From Colletotrichum lupini (Eukaryota; Ascomycota; Sordariomycetes; Glomerellales; Glomerellaceae), in NCBI RefSeq assembly GCF_023278565.1, contig NC_064679.1:4898001-4962000 (forward strand): 64,000 nucleotides of DNA, in the 5' to 3' direction. Within the stretch, counting starts at the first letter, position 1; every line of letters starts with the position of its first letter. Made by a program: the position numbers and the translations under genes. The notes under the pieces were generated by a model, which saw only the letters and a list, made by a program, of their open reading frames with translations, did not search any database and was not told the origin of the DNA. Positions 37,641 through 50,173 of this stretch are shown in pieces.

Positions 37641-38750
37641 ACTCACAAGAAACTAGGGAAGATTGCTGCAGCGATTGAAATGCAAATCATGTTCTATCAA
37701 CTGCTGGATATTACTCAGTCTTGACACCAGCTCACACATAGAATCAAGAGTATCCCACTGAGACCCAAAGCACCAGTATTGACGATGTCCTGTTGTGGAC
37801 CCAACGTACGAGATGATGTCAAGGTTCCTTTCAAACTTGGAACTGTGAGATGTAATCGTGAGATATCTCAATGCCAAAATAGATCGCTTGACTGCTTGTA
37901 TAAGGCACATCATTGAAGCATGAAGATAGTCATAATGGCAACTGCAAATATATTATAAGGTGTGAAGTGTTCCATCTATGTAAAATTAAAATCGTGCCGA
38001 GAGTTGTGAAAGTCGGGGTACTTCTTCAATAATATGGTTACGCTGCCTCGCCTGAAGCCTCTTTGGCTGAGGTATTCAAGAACTTGCATTCTGGCTATTT
38101 GTCTAAGTTTCCTCTTCAAGTGGTTCTTTGTCCCTATATGCGGGTGATTCTGGACTAATGAATGAAGAGCAAAGGCGCGAAGGCACTGGTCGCTTCCATA
38201 ATCTTGATAGCAACTCTAATATTCCCTCTCTATGACTTCTTGACTTGTAGAATGTACAAGTGTCCCCAATAGGAATGAGACTACGTTCCCAGGACCCGTT
38301 CCATTAGATGCCAGAAATACTTCTTACTTGTCACCAGACTGCAAGCTTCACCGCCATCTCGGGCTCACTGATATGTGTCGTTAAGTCAAGGAGGAGCATT
38401 ATGCCATTGCAGCCTCCGATATTAGCGTACAAGGTTTCTAGGGTAGTAAAAGCATTCCGCTCTTGTGAAGTATCTAGTAGGTCCCACGTAGAGTGGACGT
38501 CCTCCGTTGGTCACAAAGCTGTAACGTCATTCCCTCATTCTCGGCCGCGAAGATCGAAGTTGTGCAATATTCAGTTCCATCGCGTTCGGTAGTGCCTTTT
38601 CCAGGTTATCGACTAGTCCACGGGTGTCTTCCGTTAAACTTCCGGCAGTCATGAAGTCCACCTTCTTTCGCAACTCTTCGATGATCCACCCGGGTCCCTA
38701 TTTCACGCCAATGAAGAGCGGCCTCCCATACTATTCTACAAGCCTAAAGG
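37640..38750 (-). pseudogene. Possible decayed protein-coding gene (unidentified)
   Basis: The minus strand gives protein-like stretches split between frames. One is IIEELRKKVDFMTAGSLTED followed by TRGLVDNLEKALPNAMELNI (about 38,690-38,560). A frame change then leads to ERNAFTTLETLYANIGGCNG and IMLLLDLTTHISEPEMAVKL (about 38,470-38,350), and an 86-codon frame runs at 37653-37913. Their helical, non-repetitive composition differs from surrounding chance frames, but stops and frameshifts separate them and I cannot name the family. The base composition is not AT-shifted, so the decay would not be due to RIP. Unrecognised introns are an alternative to decay. Confidence 0.3.
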
Positions 38751-40740
38751 GCTGATTCAGACTCGGAAGCCTGAAATTAAGGATGAGTTGCGTCTGTTTG
38801 TGAGATGTCAGCTAATGAAGCAGCGGTATTTCTCCGCGGTCGTGGACTGCATCGACTTTGAGTCTCAATCCAAATCTTGTATGTAATCACTACATGGCCG
38901 CTTGGGGAAATCGCCTATGCTTTCATTCGAGCGTCATAGTCTCAGAGCAGCATTACTCAGATTCCCGTCGATAAAGGGAGTCCTTGAGAATTACTCGAGC
39001 ATTATTTGCATGGCGACATGTTTCTTTCATCTTCTGAGAGGAGCGTCTACTCTCTCCCACCACCTATCATCTGGCTCACGTCCAATCTGACTAAATCACT
39101 ACTTGAAGCTGGTCAGCGACTACTAACAGTCAAGATCCCTTCTGACCGTATGTTTGGCACGAGAACCACTCACCGATACTTGGGCACTTTCGCTCGAGTA
39201 CAAGGTGTCGTGGCGTTCGCGCCAAGTAATCTGCCGTACCTGAAGCGTGGGGGCATTTCGCGACGCCCCAACATAACCTACGTAGCGCTACAAACACACT
39301 AATGGAAAAAAGATTCAAAGATACCAAGTAGTTCGAATGGTGTTTCTGAGACTAATCTCGTCGGCGTAACATCATACTGAAGTTCTCTCAGAAAAGAGGT
39401 TCGCTCGGGATCGTGAACCGACAAGCAAGATGAGGCCCTCCAAAGACATAGACCCAAAGTATTTCTGCACGAGCGAATACAATCCGAGACTATAACCTCA
39501 TCTGATTTCCTTTCGCCTTTCATCTGCATTTTTTTATTCAAATGTTCGATATGTCTAGGAGGGAAGTGGCGGTCCACAATGGTTCATCCAAGGGGGAAGG
39601 GGGGTTGCTACTAGCACTTGCCAATGATGGAAGCGAATGTGTACTGCTAGCAATCGCTATACGGAAGCAATACAATATTGACAAAGATTCCGCGACAGAT
39701 GTTTCTGTTGCAATACAGACACCTCCTGAACATAATTGTTGGGCCTCCGTATCTACTCGACTAATTCGATCATACGGCTGAAGCGTGATTTCCCTGAAAA
39801 GGCATTGGCCTCGTTGCACAGAGCGTGAAGAGTGATTGTGCTGATTCCATTCAATAACCTATTACATCGGTTAAGAATCCGCACTACGCTCATGGATACA
39901 CATCGATCCTCAAAAATGATGAGACAGACGTGTGCGCGGCGATAGACCTCGACATTCATAAACAGCACCTAAGTTAAATACTTGTGCAGCCGGAAAAGAA
40001 CTTGCAGAAAGTGCTGTCAAGTGGCCTGTCGATCAATGTTATTTGTAGGCCAATGACGAAGGCGACATTAAAGCGCAAGCGATAAGCATTGATGACGGCC
40101 TTTCGGTCGTAGGTGATGACCGGCAGATGCAGGCTCCGGAGCATCCTCAAGTGGGTCCGGAGGAACCTCTGCGTCACACCGGGTGGGGCCCAATCGCTCC
40201 GGAGATCGGCAGTGGGAATCATGCCGGCCGGCAGCTGTGTTGGCAGTGTTCCAGAAGCCGCCAAGGCCTTCAGAGTATTTCCACTTCATTTGTATATGAT
40301 TACGATCTAGATATAGTCGAGTATTGTGCGTCCTAACTATTGCGATTTAGTGGTAACGTCTTGAACATGCTATAACATACGCAAGAGCCATGTGCAAGCC
40401 GTGGTGTTCCCTCGGTCTCGGCGCTAGAATCAGTTGCAGGGAAACATTCTACCCTAAGGCAAGCAACAAACTACTCGCATGTATGCGTCTCCTTAGGTTG
40501 ATGAACGGTAATGTGACCAATGTCTTCTAGTTCCCGAGGGGCAACTGTGCGAGGCCTGAGACACCGGAGCATCCTCTGGATGCCCCGCAAGTTGTGATGT
40601 GTCGGTGCGAGCAGCGACGTGCGGAGTAGCCTGGAGCCAATATTCCTCAATTTCTCCACAGAGACTAGGACACCTCGACATCTATGCGAGCTCGAGACGA
40701 TGTCCCTGGGTCAGTATTCCGGTAGTGCTGAGTCCCCGGA
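38751..40740. other. Intergenic region before the P450 gene
   Basis: No gene recognised. The sequence CCGGAGCATCCTC occurs twice about 430 bp apart (near 40,136 and 40,565) in similar GC-rich settings, hinting at a diverged duplication. Short frames on both strands match no family known to me. Confidence 0.4.
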
Positions 40741-40747
40741 TGTAGAG

Positions 40748-40754
40748 TATAAAT
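40748..40754 (+). promoter_or_regulatory. TATA box of the P450 gene
   Basis: TATAAAT lies 81 bp before the ATG at 40829, the usual distance for a fungal core promoter. Confidence 0.55.
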
Positions 40755-40828
40755 GGACTGTCACCCAACGACTTACGCTATGATAACTCAACCGCAATCT
40801 CACACTAGAATCTTCACTGAGCGCTACC

Positions 40829-41074
40829 ATGCTATCCATCGATTCTAACTATGTTGCACTTGGGCTCGTCTTGATCCTGTTCATTCTCCTAGTCAACTCA
40901 CTGCGAGTAGCTTTCCGCCCTGGCCTGAGTAAAATTCCTGGGCCCTTCTTTGCTAGATTCACTCCGTTATGGCGCGTGTTCTTCGTCTGGAAGGGCAACG
41001 CCCATTCAGACTACCGTATACTTTATGAGAAGTACGGGCCAGTCGTACGAACTGCCCCTAACGTAGTTGACATT
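40829..41074 (+). pseudogene. Cytochrome P450, 5' part of a gene split by a retrotransposon
   Basis: Start codon and first 82 codons of a microsomal P450. Residues 8-29 are a hydrophobic membrane anchor (YVALGLVLILFILLVN). The proline hinge KIPGPF is at 35-40 and the helix-A region YRILYEKYGPVVRTAPN at 62-78. The frame is interrupted after codon 82 (GAC ATT) by the copia element that starts at 41075; translation into the LTR stops within 20 codons. The remaining 428 codons lie at 50356-51975, and the reading frame is preserved exactly across the insertion. The similarity of the whole is to fungal pisatin-demethylase-like P450s, monooxygenases of detoxification or secondary metabolism, but no substrate can be named. 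As it stands the gene should not make a functional enzyme. Confidence 0.9.
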
Positions 41075-41251
41075 TGTCACGAGTTATGGCACGTAGCAAT
41101 AGGTATACGGAGTATAGTAAAAGTGGCTTAACTATTAAAATAGAAATAGATAAAAGGAAAAGGTCTATATATATAATATCTAAGATAGATACGTAATTTA
41201 GTACGTAACGGGCACTTTATAAAATACGATTACTATCCCTATTACGTAATA
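41075..41251 (-). repeat. Left LTR of the copia element (3' LTR in element orientation)
   Basis: It starts TGTCACG and ends CGTAATA. The outer 80 bp keep their C and G while the inner 80 bp are RIP-mutated. The adjacent ACCCCTTA reads TAAGGGGT on the minus strand, a plausible short polypurine tract. Confidence 0.92.
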
Positions 41252-43379
41252 TACCCCTTAATTATTATTATTAGGGAGCTATTATACTTAAAATAGAATC
41301 TTTAAATACCCTTATAAAGGCCTAATTTAATTGAATATAAATTTTTTTTTTTAAGTATAAGGGATATACGTCTTTTAAACTACGTTTATTATAAATATAT
41401 CCCTTTATTTAAAATAAATAGAATCCTAACTTAGAATAGTACATATTTTATTATTTTTAATATATAAATTACTAAAAATAAGGCTACTTAACCGCTTTAT
41501 ATATATCTAAATTCTCATAATATTACCTAGTTATTATTTTTTTTCTTTTTTTTAATTTCTTATAATTATTATAAATACCCCTATTTACTACGCACATATA
41601 CTTATACTATTAAATTATTTATTAATTTTATTTTAGATATAAATATTTAATATATTTAAAAATAATAATAAGTTTTATATATTTTTATAATACTTTTTAT
41701 ATATATATTATATAGTTTATTAAGAGTTTAAATAAGTAATAATATTAACGAGCCTTTTTAAGTCGTTATCCCCCCTTATAATTTCTTATTTACTTATTAA
41801 AGCTTAGTTACTAAGCTCTCTCTCCCTAACTAAGAGGATATTAAAACTATTAATTAAAATACTAAGGACTTTATTAAGTTCAAGGCTCTTTTTAATAATT
41901 ATAATAAGAGTAATAATAAAATAAATAATAATAATAAGAGCTCTAACGGGCTTTTATTTATCTCCCCCTTAGAGTTTAAAAATAAAAATAAAATTAGTTT
42001 AGATAATAAGCCCTTTAAAAAGGGTATATTATATACTTATTATTTTAAAAGTTTATATTTAATATTATTTTAAAGTTTAAAAAACGTAAAGTTAGCTCTT
42101 TTTAAAAAAATAATAAGAAATAAAAAAGAACGCTAAGAAACTAAGGTACTTCTTATAATAAGTATAGTTTTTTTCGCTATTCTAAGCCTATTTAATATAT
42201 ACTTAGTCTTTAAAAAGCTTAAAAAAAAGGCTCTTAAAAATAAAAAATTTAATACTTACCCTATTTTAAAATAGCCCTCTAATATACTAATTTTAAAAAT
42301 AATAGTTATTATTTTATAAAAAGTAATAGCCGGTATGTGCACTATTTTAATAGCCGTTTAGTTAAAAAGTATATTAATATAGTAATCGTTTTATAGTTAA
42401 TAGCCTAGGCCCTTATTAAGGCTATTATAAATAGTGCTCTTTTTTTTATAAGTACATTATCCTTTTTTATTATTAAAAAGCATATTTTTAATTATAGTTT
42501 TAATAAGATATTACTAAGCTCTATAGTATTATTTATTAAATATATAATAATTAGAAAATATATAAGAACTATATTAGTTTTTATATAAAGGACTTTTTTA
42601 ATACGTACCCCTAGTCCTCTCTCGTGCTTATTATAATTATTTATAATTAACTTTTTATTATATTACCCGCTTTTATATTTTGAGTTATTAACTTAACGGT
42701 CGTTTTAACTCTTATACCCCTTATTACTTTTATTACTCTTAGTTTTATAAACTTCGAAGTATATAAAATACGTTTTTTAGCGCGCATACTAACCCTTTTT
42801 TTTAATAATACTATATTCTTAGTAATTACGTACTTTATAAACTAAGAGTTTAAATAATAAATATAAGCTTAGGTCTTATTTTTATATATATATACCCTAT
42901 AAAATAAGGTTATTTTAAGAGTTTAGGCCTTTAGGCTATAAGAAGTTTTTATTTTATTTATTTTAAGCCTCTAGGCCGCACTCTAGGTTCCGTTTATTAT
43001 CTATTTTTAAGTATTAAGTTTTTTTAAATATAGCCTAAATTAATTATTTTTAACTATTTTAGCTATTTATAATAGCTTTTTACGTATTATAAAGGTTAAG
43101 AAGTATATAGAAATCTTCGAACTTAGTTCGTAAAAGGTTTTTAATAAGTCTATTTACTAATATATTTTTTATTAATATATAAATAACTTTAAAACTACTT
43201 TTAGCGTACTTTTATCTTAGCTATATATTTTATATATTAATATAATAAAGTTAAATAACTATTCTTTTTCCTTCCCTTATAACGAGTTAAATCGTTTACT
43301 AATTATCGTAGTTAATTAACTATACTTCTCCTAAATTAAGAATAATATTTTTAAAAAAGTACTTTAAAATTATAATCTC

Positions 43380-44900
43380 TTTTATAGTTTCCTTAAAATA
43401 AAAAAGCTTAGCTTTAGTAATTAACGTCGTAACTATTACTTAGTATACTAATTTTTATTAAATTAAGCTACTAAAAAATATATTATATATTCCTAAGATA
43501 ATTATTATATTACCTCGTTATTTATAAAGCTAATATTTCTAGTTAGAAATAATAATTACGGACTCAGTATACTACTATAATAGAGTATAAAATATTTTAT
43601 TATATAAAAATATCGGATATAATAATTAATTATTTTAATATAAGTTATGCTTAGGTTAGCTAAGAACCGTAATAATTACGAATAAATAAAAGCGACGTTT
43701 AGTCTAATTATAATAGCTATATAAAATATATTCCTAACCTTTTTTTAATAGCTCTTTATTTCTTTTTTTTTTACTTACCCCTCGTTTAGTTTAAACTCTT
43801 TTTAAAAAAAAGGGGTAGCTAAATATAATAAATTTATAAAGTCGAAGTGCTTAATAACTCGCTTAATATATACGTTATAAATAAAATAAACCTTATAAGT
43901 AATATAGTTTTATAAAATCCGTACTCTAAAGAAGTAATTAATTAGTCTATTCTCCTTAAAGTTAATATATTTTTTTATATTATTAACGATCCCCTAAGCC
44001 GCCTTTTAATTATTTTAATAATATAAAATAATAAAGTTATTAATATAAAATACTAATATTACTTTCTTATTTATAGTTTAGTAAATATAAATCTCTTCGT
44101 AATTATATATTATATTTATATTACGGAATATAAAAATAAAAGTTTAAAACTAGAGAATTAGTAAGTTTTAGAGGCTATATAAAGCGTATTAGAGTTTACT
44201 TATTTTATTAATAACCTTATATCCCTTTAAAAGTTTAATAATTACTAGCTTTTTATTCTTAAGAAGTACGTTAAGGAATATGTTAATAATATTATACTAG
44301 TCTACCTTAAGGTCGAATTAAGTAGTTATTATTATTATAAGCCTAAAGGCCTTTGCGGCGAGTATTAAAGCGTACGTATTTTATAAAAGATTAAGTAGTT
44401 ATATATTCCTTTTTATATATATACGTACTTTTACCTCGCTAACCTTATTATTAACGTTATATTTATAAATATATACCTATTTTAATAAAAATAGGATCCC
44501 TTATTTAAGATTACGATCGACCTCTTTTTATATACTAATATCCCTTAGCTTTTTTATTTTTATATTTATAATATTCCTAAATAGCTTTTATAATTATAAT
44601 AAGAAATATTTAATATTACTAAACTTCTTTAGTAAGCTCTAAAAGTTAACTTTAATAAGTCGTAGTTTTTAAACCTTTTTAGAGCGCTCTAAGTAGGTCT
44701 TATAAACTACTCTTTTTATTATTTAATAAAATATTATATATCTTATATTACTTTCTTTTATAGCTTTTTATTAATTAAGTATAAAAATAAAAAAAAAGTA
44801 GTCCTAAAGACGGTTATAATAATTACTATTTTTTATATTCGAATATAAGAGCGTTATAAAAATATTATTATTAAAGTATTATAAAAGTCTATAAGCTTAG
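43380..44900 (-). pseudogene. Degenerate copia reverse transcriptase and RNase H
   Basis: On the minus strand, VILVFYINNFII (YINN at 44036-44047) corresponds to the copia RT box YVDD, with both catalytic aspartates now asparagine by G-to-A change. It is followed by a block near 43,950-43,800 matching the 'WFLGIRVLRD...YI.K' region. RNase H follows, with KVRNIFYIAIIIRLNVAFIY and LLRFLANLS near 43,740-43,640 (family: RPDVAFAVSRLARFLANPS). TAG/TAA stops are frequent. The enzyme would copy element RNA to DNA; it is inactive. Confidence 0.8.
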
Positions 44901-45311
44901 TTTAAATATTTAGGACTTAATAAAGCTTTATTTAGTACTTAATAAAGCGGTTTTTATAAACTCTATTCTTATATAATAATAAAAGTTTATTATAAGGGTT
45001 CTTTATTAACGTTAAGTTTAGTATTAAGAATTATTTTTTTATAATTAGTACCTCGTTTACTATATATTTTAGCGTTTTATTAAGAGCTATTAAGAATTAA
45101 AAGCTTAAGAACCTTCGTAATATATATAAGTATTTATAAAAAGGATTATAGATTATATAAAGCCGTTTATAACTTAGTTATTATATTCCCTTTTTTATTC
45201 CTATTCCTAAGCTTATATAAGGGGGTTATCTTAGGGGTTAATAATAATAATAAAACTATATTAGCCTCTTTAGCCTTATTTATTATACCCTAGAGTACGT
45301 TTATCGGTTAC

Positions 45312-45825
45312 TGTTACGAAGGTAACTTTGTTTACCTTATTATTCGCCTTATTATCAATATTACGTAAGCAAACTATATACCATATTAATCTACGATTTC
45401 TGTAGATTATCATAGGTATTGATTATGTAAGCAATACTGCTTATATAAGCTTACGTGAGCAATGGAAAGTACTGGAAGGTAACTAAATAATCTGGAATTT
45501 ACTCGAGGCGGAATTACGTACTACGATTACGCATTCACTTACGTATACGCTTATTAATTATATCATAATTAATAAGTAATGGAATATTCTAGTAGGAGGT
45601 TTTTATTCCTATATGTAGGCGTGTATTTGCCTACCTAGACCTTTCGTTAAGCAAGCAACTTCTCATATAGTAATTCAACTATATTACTCTCTTTACTACA
45701 AAAACCTCTTTTATATACGCTTATATCCCCTATATTCATATATTCTTGCTTCTATATGAATATTTACTTTTCATATTCTTTATAAGAATATCCCGTATTA
45801 CCTCGTTAAAGCTATACGTGCTAGA
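45312..45825 (+). mobile_element. Solo LTR of the 514-bp family inside the copia element
   Basis: The copy runs from TGTTACGAAGG to CGTGCTAGA, exactly 514 bp, with the perfect target duplication GTTAC at 45307-45311 and 45826-45830. It is the best-preserved copy in the window (it keeps CTTACGTGAGC and CCTACCTAGACC where block 1 copies are RIP-mutated). It therefore shows the family's sequence most clearly and inserted after the copia element. Confidence 0.9.
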
Positions 45826-45830
45826 GTTAC

Positions 45831-46906
45831 TTAGCGTCCTAAATAGTTAAAAATCTAATAATAATACTATCCTTAATTATAAAGTTATTTTAAGTATTAG
45901 TATTTTTAAAATCTAAATTTATTTCCCTAAGTACTCGAACTAACTTATTATTAGTATTAAAAAGTTCTTATATTTCTTAAATTACTAAATTTACTTATTT
46001 ACTTATAATAACTTACTCCTCGTATATAGGATTCTAAAAAACTTCTTTATTAAACTTAATATTCTTTATAATAAATACTTACTTAAGTACGAGTACTTAG
46101 ACTTTATATAAGTTATATATTTTTAATATATATTTAACTAAGTATTTTATATACTCGTAGAGAAGTATTTTAAACTCTTTTTAATATATACCCCTTTTAT
46201 AATCCTTATAAAAAGAGTATACTTAGTAACTATATATATAAAAGTTATTAAAATACGGGGTAACCGGTTTAGAATCCCGTATTTAGTAACCCGTTTATTA
46301 CTAACGTTAATACTGCTTTTACTAATTAATTTTTATTATAATAAGCAAATCTCTTTTATTAGCCTCTTATAAAGTAATATTATAAATAAAAATTACTATT
46401 AGTATTATTTCGTCCTATAAGTTCGTAAAAAGGTTTATAAAAAGGCATATTTTATAAATTTTAGTAATTATAAGTTAACCTACTTTTTTAGTGTTACTTA
46501 TAAGTTCTTTTATATATAGAGGTAGAAGTTCTATTCTAATTCTTAGCTCGCTATATTATATCTTATATATATATTTAACGTTTATAATTAAGAGAGCGGT
46601 TTTATTATTATTTTTAAAAAAGTAAATTAGAGTCCCTTTTTAATAACGAATTATTACCTCGAGGCTTTATAATACGAAAAATACTTCTTTTTCTATTTTA
46701 ATCCTTAAAAAGAACCCCCTAAGCTACTTATTATATTCGTTAAAAACTATAAGTATATATTATTATTTATTAAGAAATAGTTCGAAGTAAAAGAGATCTT
46801 AGTGTATATAGTACTATAGTTATAAGGCTTTTTTAAAAAGTAGTCCTCTTAAAACTACTATTTTAGCTTTAAATAATATATATATTTTATATTTAATTTA
46901 TAATAG
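45831..46906 (-). pseudogene. RIP-degraded internal copia DNA, probably the integrase region
   Basis: The region is AT-rich without open frames. Its place, upstream of RT in the minus orientation, is where copia integrase lies. I did not identify individual integrase motifs. Confidence 0.4.
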
Positions 46907-47370
46907 AGGTTTAATATATATAGTGGTTTTTTTTCCGGCTTTATAGGTACAAAAGATCGACCTTAACGGGATTACGCTTTTAAGGGAAATTATACGATAT
47001 AGTACACTTTTTAACTATATAATACGCGCAATATATCCTAAGCACGCGCTTAACGTAATATAGTAATTTTAATACAAAAACCGCTATTTAATTCGGGATG
47101 GGCAAGCTGCCCTGCGGCGGCGCCGGCCGGAAAGGTTAATAGCAGAGGTTAGCCGTAATGGTTAGCTATAATAGTCGGCTGCTATAGTCGGCCGTAATAG
47201 TTAGAGGCGGCCCTTAACCGCAGAGGTTCTAAACTTTAATAGCGACGTAGAGGTTTCTAGAGAAAGGGCTAAATGGGCTAATATCTACTACTCTTCGTAC
47301 TAGAGCTCGCAAAGATTCTTTCTATCCTCATCGCTTCTAATATTGCCTAAAGCTGCTCTCTATTTAAACT

Positions 47371-47432
47371 AAATAAATCTACTAAACAAATCCACTAAAT
47401 AAATCTACTAAACAAATCTACTAAACAAACCT
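47371..47432. repeat. 13-14 bp tandem repeat (CTACTAAACAAAT type)
   Basis: About five imperfect units lie upstream of the degenerate ORF in the 1.1-kb insertion. Confidence 0.8.
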
Positions 47433-47522
47433 ATTAATACATAAACTATTACCTAGATAGCTAGTTAGATAACTAGTTAAGAGGTTAGCTAGTTAAAATA
47501 CTACCTCGACGAGAACCTAAAG

Positions 47523-47972
47523 ATGCCCGTTGATAAGTCTGCCCCTCTCGGGCTGGGCGCCCTCTTCGGCCAGCTCGACGCTGTGGCTATCGTGGCTAAC
47601 GTAAGCACGCCTAAGAAGTAGCGAAGTACCTTCTAGCGGTGCGGAATTCGGCTGGGCGATATTATAAGTACCGTGGACAGCCGGGCCGGTACGGATACTA
47701 GGATCCGGTATATCGACGCCGGCCTAGCTATAATAGCCACGATAGACGGGCCGGAGGTGTACAGGGTCAGGGCGATAAGCCGGCGCCTTAGACGGCTCCT
47801 ACGGGACCCCCCGGGTAACGATAATACCTATATAAAAGAATAGATTATGCTAGACCTAGCTACCCACGCGGGCTGGCACTAGGAGGTCCTGTGCGCGTTA
47901 GAGTGGGTAAAGCTCGCCCTGTAGGCGGCTAGAAGCGGCGGAAGGTTGGGAGCTGTTTTGATTAGTAGTTAG
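47523..47972 (+). pseudogene. Small ORF with five RIP-type TAG stops, function unknown
   Basis: From ATG at 47523 a frame of 149 codons runs to TAG at 47970 with no frameshift. It is interrupted by five in-frame TAG codons and no TAA or TGA. Each can be a former CAG or TGG, as RIP produces. The start MPVDKSAPLGLGALFGQLDA and the later block TRIRYIDAGLAIIATIDGPE read like real protein, followed by an Arg-rich stretch (SRRLRRLLRD). I do not recognise the family. It may be the product of a mobile element or a captured gene. Confidence 0.5.
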
Positions 47973-48066
47973 GTATGGAGCGCAATATACCCAGTTTTCC
48001 CCAATACGTAATACACGGTACGGCCCCGGCGGATTGCTCCGTCGGGGGGGAGGTTTAATATATATA

Positions 48067-50173
48067 CTTTAAGTTTTATATAATAATTAATAAAAAGTAT
48101 TAAGTCCGAGATAACCTATTTTAAAATACTAAAAGAGCGCGCTATTAAACCTTTTATAAATACGTTAATATAAATAATAGAATTTTCTATAGCTAATTAG
48201 TAATATAATATTAGCTAGGCTTTATAGGATATACTTAAGGTTTATAAAAAAAAATAGGATTAGAGGAGCTTATATTTAAAAAAGATTAGATTATTCTTTT
48301 AAATAAGCTGCTTTTTAATAGTACTTTTATAAAGCGTTCCTTATTATAAAATATAATTTAGACCGTAATATTAGAGTACGCTTTTATTTAATAAAGTCTC
48401 TAAGACTATATTAATATAAAATCCTTTAATATAAGCGACGTTTTAAAGTTTTAAATTATAAGTTCCCTTTCCCTTAGGTTTATTTAAAACGCTTTTTATA
48501 ATACGAGTATTACGTATAATAATAAGTAATATAATAGTTCTTAATTTAATATAGTCTTTATTACTTAATAATACGTAACTTTTAAGTTTAAATAGGCTCT
48601 TATTATTAATTAAATATATTACTCTATAGCTATTTATTATTATATTCTAAAAAAGGGGATAAGTACTATTTATAAGAGTACTAAAAATTACGTTTATTTC
48701 TAAGTCTTAACTCTTTATAAATATAATAACTACGTAGCTCTCGTCTTAGTTTACTAATAAGCTCGCTATAAGTTAGTTAAAAGATCTTTTTAAAAACTTA
48801 GGTTTCTTAGGGGTTCTATCGTTCTTTAATTAACTAGCTTTTTTAAGCTTATTATAAAATAACTTTTATTTATTTAATTTAATAATAGCGAGGACTTCTT
48901 TTATATAGCTCCTTAGTATTCGTATTAATAACTTATTAGCGTTTCGGTTTATAAATACTTATTTTAATTTTTAATATATTATAAGGCGCTATAAGTATAC
49001 GTAATTATAAAAATATATAACGTTACCCTTATTATTTACGTTATTAACTAAGTTAGAGCGTTTAATAAAAGTAAAATAAGCCCCTTTTTAATTTAAAAAT
49101 CGTTTAGTATATACGTCTTAAGTTACTAAGCTAAATATATACGTAATCTTCTTGAGGGTCCTCGTATATATTCCAAAGGCTATTAATTTACTAAAAGTCT
49201 TATATATGTATTAGCTTTATATAAAGTTAAGTTTAGACTTAATTATAATTAAAAAATCGAGTATAGCGATTTTTTTATTAATTTTTAAAATATTATACGT
49301 TTTAGCTTAGAAATAAGTAAATTATTACTTTTTATATTAATATTAGGGGTTAATTCTAGTCCTCGCTTTATTAAGGGCTTATTAATATTCCTCTCGAACT
49401 ATATTCCTTATTACTAGTTCGGGGGGCATAAATTCTTATTTTAGATATTTAATAATTTATTATGTACTAAACTTAGCGCCGTTTTTAATAATTTTTTAAA
49501 ATACGTATTTATATAATATAACGTTAACTAATTTTATTAGTTACTAAGCGAGGACTTTAATATATATATTAATAATATTACGTTTATAAGCTATAAATTA
49601 CTTATATTTAGCGTCGAGCTTTTATTATTTTTAAATACTCTCGAGTATATAAATCCTCTTTATAAATATAATATAAAAATAAATTTATTTACGTAAAATA
49701 AGTAATATAGCTAGTTTTATAAAAAGAAACCTAACTTAGTTTTATAAGTTACTTATACTTAAAAAAGTTAAAAAGTTCGTATTAAAAGTTATATTTAAAA
49801 GCTATTAATAGAGGATTTCTTAGTTTTTTTAGTCGTTTTTAAACGCTTTATAACGGGCTTAATAAGCTCGTAGTTCTTTTTTATTATAAGTTATAACTAA
49901 TTATCCGAATTTTAAGGGTAAAATAAGCGCTATAAAGGGGTTAAAGAATATATTAGAATTTAAAGTATCTAAGTTAATATACTTTTAGACCCCGACGCCC
50001 TTATTTATAATATAAAGTACGTTAAACTATTTAATCTAACTATCGTAGCTAATTAATTTAGCTTAGGCTAAAGTAGGTATAAGTAAGTTAGTTACTTTAA
50101 AGAGATTATAAGAATCGTATTAATAAATATATAATCGTAGTATAGGGTCTTAATTAAGAGCTAGGCTTATAAT
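48067..50173 (-). pseudogene. RIP-degraded 5' part of copia element (leader and gag region)
   Basis: AT-rich DNA next to the LTR that is 5' in element orientation, where copia gag and protease should lie. No motif was identified and stops occur in all frames. Confidence 0.45.

Larger units (their letters stand above)
46923..48050 (+). mobile_element. 1.1-kb insertion with a 16-bp target duplication and a degenerate ORF
   Basis: The 16-bp sequence AGGTTTAATATATATA occurs directly before (46907-46922) and after (48051-48066) this segment, which is much more GC-rich from about 47,090 on. So long a duplication suits target-primed (non-LTR) retroposition better than an LTR or DDE element. The left end begins with a T run (GTGGTTTTTTTT), which on the minus strand would be an A-rich tail. 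The segment contains a short tandem array (47371-47432) and the ORF remnant described separately. Family unknown. Confidence 0.65.

Noticed and set aside
47371..47432. Tandem array considered as a CRISPR-like repeat
   Set aside because: Units of 13-14 bp directly adjoin with no spacers; it is a simple tandem repeat in a mobile element of a eukaryote.
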